Both the position numbers and the translations under genes were made by a program. Positions 20,400-31,108 of a stretch of 36,689 nt of DNA are shown piece after piece. Every line of letters begins with the position of its first letter. The first letter of the stretch is position 1. The DNA is from Gammaproteobacteria bacterium (lineage in GTDB: Bacteria; Pseudomonadota; Gammaproteobacteria; Pseudomonadales; Azotimanducaceae): contig JAPPGK010000070.1 in NCBI GenBank assembly GCA_028821405.1, positions 1 to 36,689 of the forward strand, written 5' to 3'. A model generated the notes under the pieces. The model was not told the origin of the DNA. It saw only the letters and a program-made list of their open reading frames with translations, and did not search any database.

Positions 20400-21203
20400 T
20401 CAGGCGCTGCGGTTATGCCAGAAAGGCGTGCCGACGACCGGCGTCGACGGCTCCGCGGTCTCGGATTCGGGCATTGCGCCGGCGCGGTACGCGGTTCGTC
20501 CCGCCCTGACGGCGTGGGCGAAGGCCTCGGCCATCGCCACGGGATCGTCGGCCCGGGCCACCGCCGTGTTCAGCAGCACGCCGTCGAGGCCCAGTTCCAG
20601 CGCCTTGGCAGCGTGGGACGGAACGCCGATGCCGGCGTCCACGACCAGGGAGACGTCCGGCAACCGGGCCCGAAGCGTCCTGAGGGCGTAGGGATTCAGC
20701 AACCCCTTGCCGGTTCCGATGGGCGAGCCCCACGGCATCACCACTTCGCAGCCGAGATCCCTTAGCCGCGTGCAGACGACCAGGTCGTCGGTGGAATAGG
20801 GGAATACCTTGAAGCCCCGTTCGATGAGCTGTCGGGTAGCGTCGATCAAGGCGTAGGGGTCCGGCTGCAGGTTGTAGTCGTCGCCGACCACCTCCAGCTT
20901 GATCCAGTTCGTGTCGAAGATCTCGCGGGCCATTTCCGCGAGATTCACTGCCTCTTGAGCGGTGTGGCAGCCGGCCGTATTGGGCAGGACGCGTCGTCCG
21001 AGGCCTGCGATGTGTTCCCAGATGGACCCGCCGCCGACCTCGCTGGGCGCCTGGCGGCGCATGCCGACAGTGAGCACTTCGGCGCCGCTGGCCTCCACGG
21101 CGTCCGCCATTACCTTGGGCGAGGGGTAACGGGCCGTGCCGAGAAAAAGCCGGCTGGTCAGGGTCTCGCCGTAGATGACCCAAGGATCGTTGGACATCCT
21201 CAT
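20400..21203 (-). CDS. thiG: Thiazole synthase ThiG
   Basis: 267 aa. ThiG builds the thiazole phosphate from deoxyxylulose phosphate, dehydroglycine and the sulfur carried on ThiS thiocarboxylate. The TIM-barrel landmarks are [24 protein letters not shown], the [16 protein letters not shown] strand with the Schiff-base lysine, [15 protein letters not shown] and [18 protein letters not shown]. The ATG overlaps the thiS stop in ATGA, a tight coupling that fits the ThiS-ThiG complex. The last ~20 residues (after GRTAYRAG) are a variable tail. Confidence 0.97.
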   Translation of the reverse strand: MRMSNDPWVIYGETLTSRLFLGTARYPSPKVMADAVEASGAEVLTVGMRRQAPSEVGGGSIWEHIAGLGRRVLPNTAGCHTAQEAVNLAEMAREIFDTNWIKLEVVGDDYNLQPDPYALIDATRQLIERGFKVFPYSTDDLVVCTRLRDLGCEVVMPWGSPIGTGKGLLNPYALRTLRARLPDVSLVVDAGIGVPSHAAKALELGLDGVLLNTAVARADDPVAMAEAFAHAVRAGRTAYRAGAMPESETAEPSTPVVGTPFWHNRSA

Positions 21204-21412
21204 CCCCCCTGGATCGGTGCCACCACGTCCAGGCGGTCGCCGGACTCGATGGCTCGTTCCGCCCAGGCCGCCCGGGGGACGAATGTCTCGTTCACCGCCA
21301 CGGCCACCTTGCGGCCTTGGTAGCCGAGACCGACGAGCACCCGGTCAAGCCGCGGGTTCTCATCGTCCAGGCCGCCTAGCTCGGTCAGCTCGCCATTGAC
21401 GCGGATGCGCAT
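21200..21412 (-). CDS. thiS: Sulfur carrier protein ThiS
   Basis: 70 aa ubiquitin-like protein. It opens [12 protein letters not shown] and ends DVVAPIQGG, the Gly-Gly terminus that is adenylated and converted to a thiocarboxylate to donate sulfur to ThiG. The start lies 28 nt inside the thiO 3' end and the stop overlaps thiG by 4 nt. The activating enzyme ThiF is not in the window, so a homologue elsewhere (ThiF or MoeB type) must serve. The frame is open further upstream, but the family begins at this ATG. Confidence 0.94.
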   Translation of the reverse strand: MRIRVNGELTELGGLDDENPRLDRVLVGLGYQGRKVAVAVNETFVPRAAWAERAIESGDRLDVVAPIQGG

Positions 21413-22413
21413 TCCGGCAGCTCCCGTTGTTGGATGGCCTGGATCGCCGCCTGGACAAGGACCGGTGCGGCAAGGAATCCGTGTCGGTAGAGGCCGTTGA
21501 TGCGAAGGATGCCGTCGCGCCAATAGACCCGCGGCACGTTGTCATCGAACGCGGCGCGCAATCCGACGTCGAGGGCGAGAATCTCGGCCTCCGCGAAGCC
21601 GGTGTGCAGGCTGAACGCGGCCGACAGGAGTTCCAGCGCACTGCGCACGGTCATCCCCGCACGGCTGTCGCTTTCGATCTGGGTCGCACCCACCACGTAT
21701 TCGTGGTTGCCCCGGGGGGCGACGTAGAGCTGGTAGCGGGGATGCATCAGCCGGATGGGGCGCTGCAGATTGACTTCCGGTGCCCGTAGACGAACGACCT
21801 CGCCCCGGACCCCGCGCAACCCCGGCTCGTGGGCGTCGGCGCCCCGGCAATCCACCCAGGCATCGAAGCTCGCCCGCCGGCGGCCCCAAAGCGGATCGCC
21901 CTCGAGATCGGCGCGCTGCCCGTAGCGGATCCGACCGCAACGTGGCTCCAGCGCATCGAGCAGGGCTCGGTTGTCGATCCATCCTTCGCCAGGCAGGAAC
22001 AGGCCGCGGGCGAACGCGGGCGCCAGTTCGGGCTCGAGTTCGTTCAGTGACGTCCGGTCAAGCCGTTCGGGCGGTGGGTCGCTGCGGGCTCGCAGGACGC
22101 GCTCGAAGGTCTCGAGCAGCGCATCGTCCCGACGGTGGGCTACCGCGATCGCGCCGTCGAAACCGTGGCGTACGTCGAGGGCGGCGAGCCATTGCGGCCA
22201 CACCGAGAGGCCCGACATGCCCATCGCGAAGACCTCGTTGTCACTCTCGGGAAGCTCGCTCATGGGGGCGAGCATCGCGGCGGCGACATGGGCGGCGCTC
22301 GCCGGCTCGCCCGGCTCGCTACGCTCGAAGAGCGTTGTGCGATGGCCTGCCTCGGTCAGACGCCAGCCGAGCAGCCGACCCATCAGACCGGCGCCGACGA
22401 TGGCGATGTCCAT
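21385..22413 (-). CDS. thiO: Glycine oxidase ThiO (FAD-dependent)
   Basis: 342 aa DAO-family flavoprotein that oxidises glycine with O2 to the dehydroglycine used by ThiG. The FAD-binding loop IAIVGAGLMGRLLGWRL is at the N-terminus, followed by the ThiO-type AAAMLAPMSE motif near residue 45 and the C-terminal glycine-rich region (RINGLYRHGFLAAPVL). An AAGGA ribosome site precedes the ATG at good spacing. It sits between thiC and thiS, with a 21-nt gap and a 28-nt overlap. Use of ThiO in place of the radical enzyme ThiH implies an aerobic lifestyle. Confidence 0.95.
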   Translation of the reverse strand: MDIAIVGAGLMGRLLGWRLTEAGHRTTLFERSEPGEPASAAHVAAAMLAPMSELPESDNEVFAMGMSGLSVWPQWLAALDVRHGFDGAIAVAHRRDDALLETFERVLRARSDPPPERLDRTSLNELEPELAPAFARGLFLPGEGWIDNRALLDALEPRCGRIRYGQRADLEGDPLWGRRRASFDAWVDCRGADAHEPGLRGVRGEVVRLRAPEVNLQRPIRLMHPRYQLYVAPRGNHEYVVGATQIESDSRAGMTVRSALELLSAAFSLHTGFAEAEILALDVGLRAAFDDNVPRVYWRDGILRINGLYRHGFLAAPVLVQAAIQAIQQRELPECASASMAS

Positions 22414-22434
22414 GTCAGTGAATCCTTACCAACC

Positions 22435-24490
<2,056 letters not shown>

Positions 24491-24497
24491 GACTTGG

Positions 24498-24527
24498 AGT
24501 CTACGCGATGGCGTCGAGCCGTGTCGA
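24498..24527 (-). promoter_or_regulatory. Candidate promoter of the thi operon
   Basis: On the minus strand, TCGACA (24527-24522), an 18-nt spacer and TAGACT (24503-24498) lie immediately upstream of the riboswitch, which would place the transcript start at the 5' edge of the aptamer. Each hexamer is an imperfect match, so position is the main support. Confidence 0.4.
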
Positions 24528-24625
24528 CCACGAACAGGAGGGGCAATCGGGGAGCAGGAGGGAGCCGAACCCTTCAACATGCGATACTCCCGACTCGCGG
24601 TCGAGGACTACCGAGCCCCGGCACC

Positions 24626-25708
24626 ATGCCAAAGAGACCAATCGAGGCAACGTTTGAAGCGTCGTCTCCCAAACCGCTCTATTCCCGCACACAGGTAAAC
24701 GCAGCGGGCGACGCGCTGATTGCGCCGTCGAGTTCGCTGGATGACCTGCGCAACGCCCGCTCGGTCGTCAACGATTGGCGGGCCGCGCACAGTTTGCCTC
24801 TCGATTGCATTCGCACGGAATTGCAGCAGAGGGTCGCGGGATTCGGCGAGGATGCCGTCGTGGCCGCGCGCCTGAAACGTCTGTCTTCCATCGAGGCCAA
24901 GCTTCGCCGGTTCCGCAGCATGCGGCTCGGGAGAATGCAGGATGTCGGCGGATGTCGAGTCGTCCTGCCGTCGGTGGCGGATGTCCTAAGCGTCGCGGCC
25001 CGCTACGGCAGCGAACCGTCACCGCACGCGGTTATCCACTCCGACGACTACATTGCCGAACCGCGAGCCAGCGGCTACCGCGGAGTCCACTTGGTAAGCC
25101 GGTTTCGACCGGGAGAAGAAGAACAAGCGGTCTACGAGGGAATGCGGATCGAAATCCAGCTTCGCTCCCGGTTGCAGCACGTGTGGGCGACCGCCGTCGA
25201 GACGGTTGGAACCTTTTCCGGCCAAGCGCTCAAGTCGAGCGCGGGTGACGAGCAATGGTTGCGGCTGTTCGCCCTCATGGGTTCCGAGATGGCCTTCGCG
25301 GAAGACCGCCCGCTGGTGCCTGGGACGCCAAAAACGCGACAAGCGCTACGCGAGGAACTGTCGGAAGTCACGCATGGCGTGGACGCGGTGGCGAGGCTTG
25401 AGAGGTATCGCGAGACGCTACGGGTACTAGAGGGGCACGTTCGGAACGGCAAAGCGGAATACTTCCACATCATTGTCGATTCGATGCCGAACGACGTTGC
25501 CCGCGTACGCTGGAACGAATACGCGGAGCACGAGCGCGAGGAAGCGATACTCGCCTTCGAGGAAGTGGAAGCGGCAATCGAGCACTTTCCCGGCGCCGAC
25601 ACCGTGCTCGTCCGTGTCGCGTCGATCGACACCTTGCGCGACGCCTACCCGAGCTATTTCGCCGACACCAGGGTCTTTGTCGATCAACTCAAGTGCGCCA
25701 TCGGGTGA
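24626..25708 (+). CDS. RelA/SpoT-domain nucleotide pyrophosphokinase-like protein
   Basis: 360 aa, single RelA/SpoT synthetase-type domain with no hydrolase, TGS or ACT regions. The domain spans about residues 70-200. K84 and K92 are in the substrate-binding segment; D106 in MQDVGGCR and E176 in IEIQLR match the Mg2+ ligands; the tyrosine loop is YRGVH (151-155); QHVWATAVET follows. The C-terminal part (275-360) contains AYPSYFADT and is shared with a family of stand-alone RelA/SpoT-domain proteins. The substrate may be (p)ppGpp precursors or, as in toxic synthetases, ATP or tRNA; this cannot be told from sequence. The ATG at 24626 lacks a ribosome site; an in-frame TTG at 24494 lies inside the thi promoter and is less likely. 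Divergent from thiC. Confidence 0.85.
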   Translation: MPKRPIEATFEASSPKPLYSRTQVNAAGDALIAPSSSLDDLRNARSVVNDWRAAHSLPLDCIRTELQQRVAGFGEDAVVAARLKRLSSIEAKLRRFRSMRLGRMQDVGGCRVVLPSVADVLSVAARYGSEPSPHAVIHSDDYIAEPRASGYRGVHLVSRFRPGEEEQAVYEGMRIEIQLRSRLQHVWATAVETVGTFSGQALKSSAGDEQWLRLFALMGSEMAFAEDRPLVPGTPKTRQALREELSEVTHGVDAVARLERYRETLRVLEGHVRNGKAEYFHIIVDSMPNDVARVRWNEYAEHEREEAILAFEEVEAAIEHFPGADTVLVRVASIDTLRDAYPSYFADTRVFVDQLKCAIG

Positions 25709-25843
25709 CAGTCAACCACGATGGGCGCGAGCCTGGGCCACGACGCCTCCATATGTCGCATCTGTCGCATCCGCCGGGTGGAGCCACGTCGGCGGTCCCA
25801 TGAGGCCCCACGGCATTGCCGATAGCCTTCCGGCCGGCCTCTT

Positions 25844-25861
25844 GTTATATTCAGATATAAC
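25844..25861. promoter_or_regulatory. Palindromic operator of the MazEF-like module
   Basis: GTTATAT-TCAG-ATATAAC is a perfect inverted repeat with 7-bp arms in an otherwise GC-rich region, 15 bp before the antitoxin start. It contains -10-like sequences (TATATT, GATATA). AbrB-type antitoxins usually repress their own promoter through such a site. No convincing -35 is seen. Confidence 0.7.
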
Positions 25862-25876
25862 GCAGGAGGGCTACAC

Positions 25877-26128
25877 ATGCACACCACGAATCTGCGCAAA
25901 GTCGGCGGCTCAGTCATGCTCGCAGTGCCCCCGGCACTGCTTGACGTTCTGGAACTACGCGTCGGCAACAAGGTCGACCTGGGCGTCGAGCGTGGACGGC
26001 TCGTCGTGGTACCGAGGGTGCGCCCCAGCTACACCCTGGACGAACTTCTCGCGCAGTGCGATGCCGAGCCTGACGATGAAGACCGCATGTGGCTCGACGC
26101 AAAGCCAGTGGGCACCGAACTGCTGTAG
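25877..26128 (+). CDS. AbrB/MazE-type antitoxin (ChpS-like)
   Basis: 83 aa. The N-terminal swapped-hairpin AbrB domain (about 5-48: LRKVGGSVMLAVPPALLDVLEL, then GNKVDLGVERGRLVVVPR) would bind the operator at 25844-25861. The C-terminal part (YTLDELLAQCDAE onward) is the toxin-binding arm typical of ChpS/PemI antitoxins. An AGGAGG ribosome site precedes the ATG. Its TAG stop shares one base with the GTG start of the toxin (TAGTG), the usual coupling in these pairs. Confidence 0.92.
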   Translation: MHTTNLRKVGGSVMLAVPPALLDVLELRVGNKVDLGVERGRLVVVPRVRPSYTLDELLAQCDAEPDDEDRMWLDAKPVGTELL

Positions 26129-26460
26129 TGCAGCGCGGCGAGATCTGGCGGGTCAATCTCGATCCCACGGCCGGCCACGAGCAACAGGGAACCCGTCCCG
26201 TCCTGATCGTTTCTCCCGGTCCGTTCAATGAACTGACTCATACACCTGTCGTTCTTCCCATCACGAGCGGTGGAGGTTTTGTACGCCGGCGCGGATTCGC
26301 CGTGCCGCTCGATCATGAAGGCCTCCGTACGGCGGGCGTGATCCGTTGCGATCAACCGCGCGCGCTCGACCTGATGGCCCGAAGCGGGACGCTTGTTGAG
26401 TCCGTTTCGGATCAGGTCATGGATGAAGTGCTCGCCCGACTCGCAACCATCTTGGAATAG
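26128..26460 (+). CDS. MazF/PemK-family endoribonuclease toxin (ChpB-like)
   Basis: 110 aa. It starts VQRGEIWRVNLDPTAGHEQQ and continues GTRPVLIVSP, the signature of the PemK/MazF fold; these toxins cut mRNA at short sequence motifs. The later PLDHEGLRTAGVIRCDQPRALDL block resembles ChpB and contains the conserved (R/K)CDQ(P/L)R segment. The GTG at 26128 overlaps the antitoxin stop; an in-frame GTG further upstream would put the start deep inside the antitoxin and is not needed. All expected motifs are present, so the toxin is probably functional. Confidence 0.93.
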   Translation: MQRGEIWRVNLDPTAGHEQQGTRPVLIVSPGPFNELTHTPVVLPITSGGGFVRRRGFAVPLDHEGLRTAGVIRCDQPRALDLMARSGTLVESVSDQVMDEVLARLATILE

Positions 26461-26467
26461 CCGAACA

Positions 26468-27994
26468 GTGACCGCCGCTACACCAGGCGTGATCAACCGG
26501 TTCGGCGCGATCGCCTGCGGCCATCCGGCGACGGCTGCCGCTGCCGCCGAGGTTCTTATGGACGGCGGCAACGCCTTCGATGCGGTCGTCGCCGCGCAGT
26601 GCGCCGCGTGCGTGTGCGAGCCCATCCTCGCCTCCCTTGCCGGGGGCGGCTTCCTGCTCGCGCGCCCGGCAGGCGCCGATCCGGTGGTCTATGACTTCTT
26701 CGTGCAGACGCCACTGGCGAGGCAGGTGCCCGACACCCTCGACTTCTACGACGTCGAAGTGGACTTTGGCGGGGTCAGGCAGGAGTTCCACATCGGCGTC
26801 GGTGCCGCGGCGACACCGGGTTACGTACGCGGCATGTTCGACATTCACGAGGATCTCTGCCGCCTGCCCATGGCCCGCCTCATGCAGCCGGCGATCGACG
26901 CCGCTCGCACGGGGGTTCGCGTGACCCCTCTACAGGCGTACATGTTGGACACGGTTGCCCCGATCTGCTGCGCCAACGAGGATGTCCGTAGCGTGTACGC
27001 GGGGGGTGGCAGGCACCCCTTGGGGGAAGGGGATCTTCTGCGCCAGCCGGAGTTGGCGGACTCTTTCGAGGCCCTGCGTGACGAAGGCGCGGAGGTCTTC
27101 TATGCGGGCGAGATGGCCGCCAGCCTCGTCGAGCTATGCCGCGCGGGGGGCCAGGTCCGTCCCGATGACCTCGCAAGCTATCGCACGATTCGGCGCAAGC
27201 CGCTTGTCCTGCGCTATCGCGGCGCGGAGATCGCAACCAATCCGCCACCATCCACAGGCGGCGTGCTCGTTGCCTTGACCCTCGATTTGCTCGAGGACAC
27301 CGAACCCGAGACGGAGACCCAGCGCATCGCGAACCTCGCCGACGCCATGCGTTTGACGAACCAGGCTCGGATCGAGTCGGACACGCCGGCGGCGTTCGAC
27401 GCCGAACTCGTCGCCGCGTACCGGGACGCCATGCACGCGCGCGCCCAGGCCCGCCGCGGCACGACCCACATCAGCGTGGCGGACCGCGAGGGCAACCTGG
27501 CGGCCATGACGGTCTCAAACGGGGAGGGTTGCGGCCGCTTCATTCCCGGAACGGGGATCGCGTTGAACAACATGCTGGGCGAAGAGGACATCAACCCCGG
27601 GGGGTTCCACAGCTGGACACCGGACACGCGCTTGGCATCGATGATGGCACCGACGTTTGTCGAGAAGGGTGATCAACGGCTGGTCGTGGGTACCGGGGGG
27701 TCGAATCGGATCCGCAGCGCCATCGTCCAGACCATCGACCATCTCGTGCGGGCGGGTCTGTCCCCGGAAGCCGCGGTCACGGCGCCGCGACTACACGTGG
27801 AAGGCGACCTGCTCAACCTGGAAGGCGGCTTTTTGCGCGACACCGAGGCCGTGCTCGAGGACGCGTTCGACGACGTCGAACACTGGGGCCGAACGAACCT
27901 GTTCTTCGGTGGCGTCCACATCGCGGGCGAGCGCGACGGTCGCTTCCTCGCGGTCGGCGACCCGCGTCGAGGCGGCACGGGGTTGGTTGTCTGA
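26468..27994 (+). CDS. ggt: Gamma-glutamyltransferase family protein (Ntn hydrolase)
   Basis: 508 aa from the GTG at 26468, 7 nt after the toxin stop. Family members are made as one chain that cleaves itself just before a catalytic threonine, then transfer or hydrolyse gamma-glutamyl groups from glutathione-like substrates. The cleavage site is GTTHISVAD, nucleophile T332. Upstream are HPATAAAAAEVLMDGGNAFDAV (a family start) and PPPSTGGVL; downstream are NNMLGEED and GTGGSNRIRSA, the oxyanion region. No signal peptide or lipobox is seen, so unlike E. coli Ggt it is probably cytoplasmic unless the true start differs. Its substrate cannot be told. It may share a transcript with the toxin-antitoxin pair. 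Confidence 0.88.
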   Translation: MTAATPGVINRFGAIACGHPATAAAAAEVLMDGGNAFDAVVAAQCAACVCEPILASLAGGGFLLARPAGADPVVYDFFVQTPLARQVPDTLDFYDVEVDFGGVRQEFHIGVGAAATPGYVRGMFDIHEDLCRLPMARLMQPAIDAARTGVRVTPLQAYMLDTVAPICCANEDVRSVYAGGGRHPLGEGDLLRQPELADSFEALRDEGAEVFYAGEMAASLVELCRAGGQVRPDDLASYRTIRRKPLVLRYRGAEIATNPPPSTGGVLVALTLDLLEDTEPETETQRIANLADAMRLTNQARIESDTPAAFDAELVAAYRDAMHARAQARRGTTHISVADREGNLAAMTVSNGEGCGRFIPGTGIALNNMLGEEDINPGGFHSWTPDTRLASMMAPTFVEKGDQRLVVGTGGSNRIRSAIVQTIDHLVRAGLSPEAAVTAPRLHVEGDLLNLEGGFLRDTEAVLEDAFDDVEHWGRTNLFFGGVHIAGERDGRFLAVGDPRRGGTGLVV

Positions 27995-28105
27995 AGCACG
28001 CCCGTACGGTTGCAGGGCAGATTCGTAGGCACGACTGTTGTGGTCGCCCGTTTGGCCTTGCGGGGTTCGCGATCACTGGGATCCGACAAAGCCCGTCCTC
28101 TACGG
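27995..28105. other. Convergent intergenic gap, ggt and TonB receptor
   Basis: 111 bp between two converging genes. The only structure is a weak hairpin with 4-bp CGAC/GTCG arms; no U-tract terminator is visible on either strand. Confidence 0.5.
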
Positions 28106-31021
28106 TCAGATGTCCAAGCCGAGGGACACCTGCACCCGCCGCGGGTCGAAGTAGCTGCGGGGTTGGGCGAACGTCGCGTCCCGGGCCACCGGGTTGACGT
28201 TGTAGCCGGTCTGCCGATCGAACACGTTGAATAAGTCGATCCGGATTGTCTTTTCGCCACCGAGGGGCAGGGCGAGCCGATGGGTGTAACGGAGATCCAA
28301 CTGCCAATGGCTTGGGCTGCGTCGGCTGCCGGCCTCCTCGGCATAGCGGATCGTCGACGAAAAGTAGGTGGGCAGCCCGTAGGCCGTCGCATCCCAGGCT
28401 TCCCACGGCTGCCCGGACTGGTAGACCAGGAACGCGCCGAGGCTGCCGCCCGGCCACGGGGCCTCGATGTTGCCAAACGCCTTCAGGACGTGTGGCCGAT
28501 CGCCGCGAAGCACGCCGTCCTTCCGATCCCAAAGTTGCCGGCCGTAGCCATCGGCGAGGTTCGATGACCCGATGAACAGGTTCGCGTCGTTGTTGGCGCT
28601 GGTGTTGTCCTGATCGAAGTTGCCGGTGTAGCGGCTATGCACGTAGGAGGCGTTGAGATAGCCCCGCGCGCCGCGCCATTCCAGTTCGACCGCCGCCTCC
28701 CAGTAGCGGGTATAGGCGTCGTCCAGCGCCGCGATGACGTAGCTCGATCCACCGATCTCCGCGCGGATCGCGTTCAAACCGGGCACGTATTCGCCTTTGG
28801 CGGCGACGTGCGGTGGTGCGTTGTCGTAGCCCCGGGACCCGTTCCAGGTGTCCTCCCAGAAGCGCGAGCCCTCGCGCCGGCGCAGGTGGCCCCGGAGCGT
28901 GAGCCCCTCGCGTAGCTCGCGCGTCGTACCGAGCGTCCATTCGTCGATTCGCCTCGGCTTCAAACCCTCCTGGAACACCTTGCCGGACGATCCGGGATGC
29001 GGCTCGCTGGCGATGACCCGCCCGGCCTCGTCGAACAACACGCGCAGCGATGCGCGGGTGTTGCGATCCCACGACGCCGCCCGGGCAAGCGAGCTCGCCT
29101 CGGGGTTGTAGCGAGCGTAGTTCGCGAACACGGTGCCCTTGCCGTTGTAGCTCCAGTTAACGCCGAGACGCGGCTGCACCATGTCCTGCCAGCGGATGGT
29201 GTACATCCGGTACCGATGCCCGGGGGCCAGCGCGAAACCCGACACCGTGCCGGCTGCAGCCCGCAGGCCTTGGCCGTAGAGCACGTCCTGGCTCAACAGG
29301 ACGCCGACGTCAATTGCCACCGCGTTCCAGACGAAGGTGTCGTTGATCTCGATGGAGGTCGACTTGGTGTGCGAGTTGATCGGTGCGACCGTGGTGCCGT
29401 CCGTCCGGCGGAGGCTCATCTGCTCCACGGTCGCGACGTAGAAGATGGGTGTCCCGTCTTCCGTGACATCGACACCACCAGGCACTTGGATGGATCCCCA
29501 GCCGTTGGACAAGCGGCGTAGGCGCTCGCGGCCTTCGGCGCGTTGCACCCCAACATGCACCTTGTGGGTGGTCGGACCCCAGTGGATTTCGTGGTCGAGG
29601 TTGAACTCGATGCTGCGGCGGCGGAACGCCTGGTCGTTGATCCGGGGATGGGCACCCACCGCACCACCGCCGCGGCGCGTGCCAGCGTCGGTGTACCCGT
29701 AGCGTTCGATGAGCGGGGCCACGGCCGCGTTGAAGGCATCGTCGCCGAACACAGGCGTCGGCAGGCGCAGGTGGCCCATGCGATCCAGGTTGTCGACATC
29801 GAGGGTCCCGGAAAGGCTCGGCTGAACCGGGAGCGCAACGTCGGGCCGGGACGAACCGCTGAGATCGTAGCCGTTGAACCGGAACGACAGCTCGGTCCGA
29901 CCGATTTGCCAGACGCCGTCGAAGCTCGCCACGGTCTGCACGGCTGCCCCGCCCAGCGAGGTCGAGTCGGCGTCGAGCGGGCCCACCGAGACACCGCTCT
30001 CGTCGCGGTTCGACGTGCGGTAGCCGGCGTTCAGCAACACGGTGTCCGTAGGCGCGTAGGTGAGCCGAGCGTAGTACTCGCGACGTTCGTTGACGTAGTC
30101 CTTGACCGGACCGTAGGCCGTGTCCTTGTTGGTCCGGTCTTCACGGGGCTCGAAATACGAGGCATAGAAGAACAACCGCGAAGGCAGGATCGGACCGGCG
30201 GCGTTGAGGACGATGCGCTGGCGGTCGGTGTCCTGTCGCGCAAACGAACCCGGTACGCCTCGCCGGTCGGCCACCAGACTCCGAGGCTCCATGGCGTACT
30301 CGATGCCTGCGCTCATCGTGTCGCTGCCGGACTTCGCGGTGGAGTCCATCGAGAATCCGCCGCTTCGATTGAACCCCACCGCCTTGGCACCGCCTCGTGC
30401 GAAGGTGAGCTGGTCGATGTCGTGACTCGAGGGTTCCGCCGAGAGCGTACCGAACATCGGCAGGGACACGTCGACGCCGTCGAAGCGGTAGACGTTGTCC
30501 TGCCCGCTGCCGCCCGCCGAGGGTCCGCGCACCCGGTCCTGGGTCACCTGAACGCCGGGCGCGAGCCGCACGAGGTCGCGGTAGTCGGGCCCGAGCGGCA
30601 CCGAACCCACCACTGCGCCGCCGATGGCGTTGGCAATCGACGCTTGGCCCCGGCGGGCAACGCGTTTGCCGACAACGACGAGTTCTTCGATGGCGTCGGT
30701 TGACGGGGCATCCAGTTCGAGACTGAGCACCGTCGCTTGGTCGAGCAGGACCGTGGCGGTCAACGTGTGTCTCGCGCCGCTGGATGATTCGAAGGTCACG
30801 CGGTAAGACCCGGGAAGCAAATGCGGAAGCGAATAACGTCCGTCGGCATCCGTGACCGTTGCCCGGGGCCTCGGCATGGTGTCGCCTTCCGCCACGACGC
30901 GGATTCCGGCGGCGGTCGGGCCATCGCGCGCGGTCACCCTGCCTTCGATGTGTCCGGTCTGTTGCGCGATGGCGAATGCGGGCCACAGGAGACAGGCGAC
31001 GATTGTTGTTGTTCTTTGCAT
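28106..31021 (-). CDS. Oar-like TonB-dependent outer-membrane receptor
   Basis: 971 aa. A signal peptide (MQRTTTIVACLLWPAFAIA, cleavage before QQ) leads to a carboxypeptidase-regulatory-like beta domain (about 22-105, with GRVTARDGPTAAGIRVVAEG and DADGRYSLPHLLPGSYRVTF). A TonB-box-like IEELVVVGKRV and a plug domain (about 120-230, with NVYRFDGVDVSLPMFG) follow, then a 22-strand barrel. This arrangement is that of Oar-type receptors in Xanthomonadales and Myxococcales, which take up large ligands such as peptides. The final residues QVSLGLDI end a beta strand without the usual aromatic terminus. No enzyme or transporter gene accompanies it, so the ligand is unknown. Encoded alone, convergent with ggt. 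Confidence 0.93.
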   Translation of the reverse strand: MQRTTTIVACLLWPAFAIAQQTGHIEGRVTARDGPTAAGIRVVAEGDTMPRPRATVTDADGRYSLPHLLPGSYRVTFESSSGARHTLTATVLLDQATVLSLELDAPSTDAIEELVVVGKRVARRGQASIANAIGGAVVGSVPLGPDYRDLVRLAPGVQVTQDRVRGPSAGGSGQDNVYRFDGVDVSLPMFGTLSAEPSSHDIDQLTFARGGAKAVGFNRSGGFSMDSTAKSGSDTMSAGIEYAMEPRSLVADRRGVPGSFARQDTDRQRIVLNAAGPILPSRLFFYASYFEPREDRTNKDTAYGPVKDYVNERREYYARLTYAPTDTVLLNAGYRTSNRDESGVSVGPLDADSTSLGGAAVQTVASFDGVWQIGRTELSFRFNGYDLSGSSRPDVALPVQPSLSGTLDVDNLDRMGHLRLPTPVFGDDAFNAAVAPLIERYGYTDAGTRRGGGAVGAHPRINDQAFRRRSIEFNLDHEIHWGPTTHKVHVGVQRAEGRERLRRLSNGWGSIQVPGGVDVTEDGTPIFYVATVEQMSLRRTDGTTVAPINSHTKSTSIEINDTFVWNAVAIDVGVLLSQDVLYGQGLRAAAGTVSGFALAPGHRYRMYTIRWQDMVQPRLGVNWSYNGKGTVFANYARYNPEASSLARAASWDRNTRASLRVLFDEAGRVIASEPHPGSSGKVFQEGLKPRRIDEWTLGTTRELREGLTLRGHLRRREGSRFWEDTWNGSRGYDNAPPHVAAKGEYVPGLNAIRAEIGGSSYVIAALDDAYTRYWEAAVELEWRGARGYLNASYVHSRYTGNFDQDNTSANNDANLFIGSSNLADGYGRQLWDRKDGVLRGDRPHVLKAFGNIEAPWPGGSLGAFLVYQSGQPWEAWDATAYGLPTYFSSTIRYAEEAGSRRSPSHWQLDLRYTHRLALPLGGEKTIRIDLFNVFDRQTGYNVNPVARDATFAQPRSYFDPRRVQVSLGLDI

Positions 31022-31108
31022 TCTTGGTCTGAGCGTGTGGTTCCGAGATTACGGTGGGACTCCAAGACGTTGACGCTTGACGTGCCCCAGCACTCCGAAC
31101 CGCAACAA

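Noticed and set aside
25754-25771. Tandem 9-bp repeat TGTCGCATC x2 before the MazEF-like operator
   Set aside because: Only two units, no symmetry and no relation to the promoter; probably chance or slippage.
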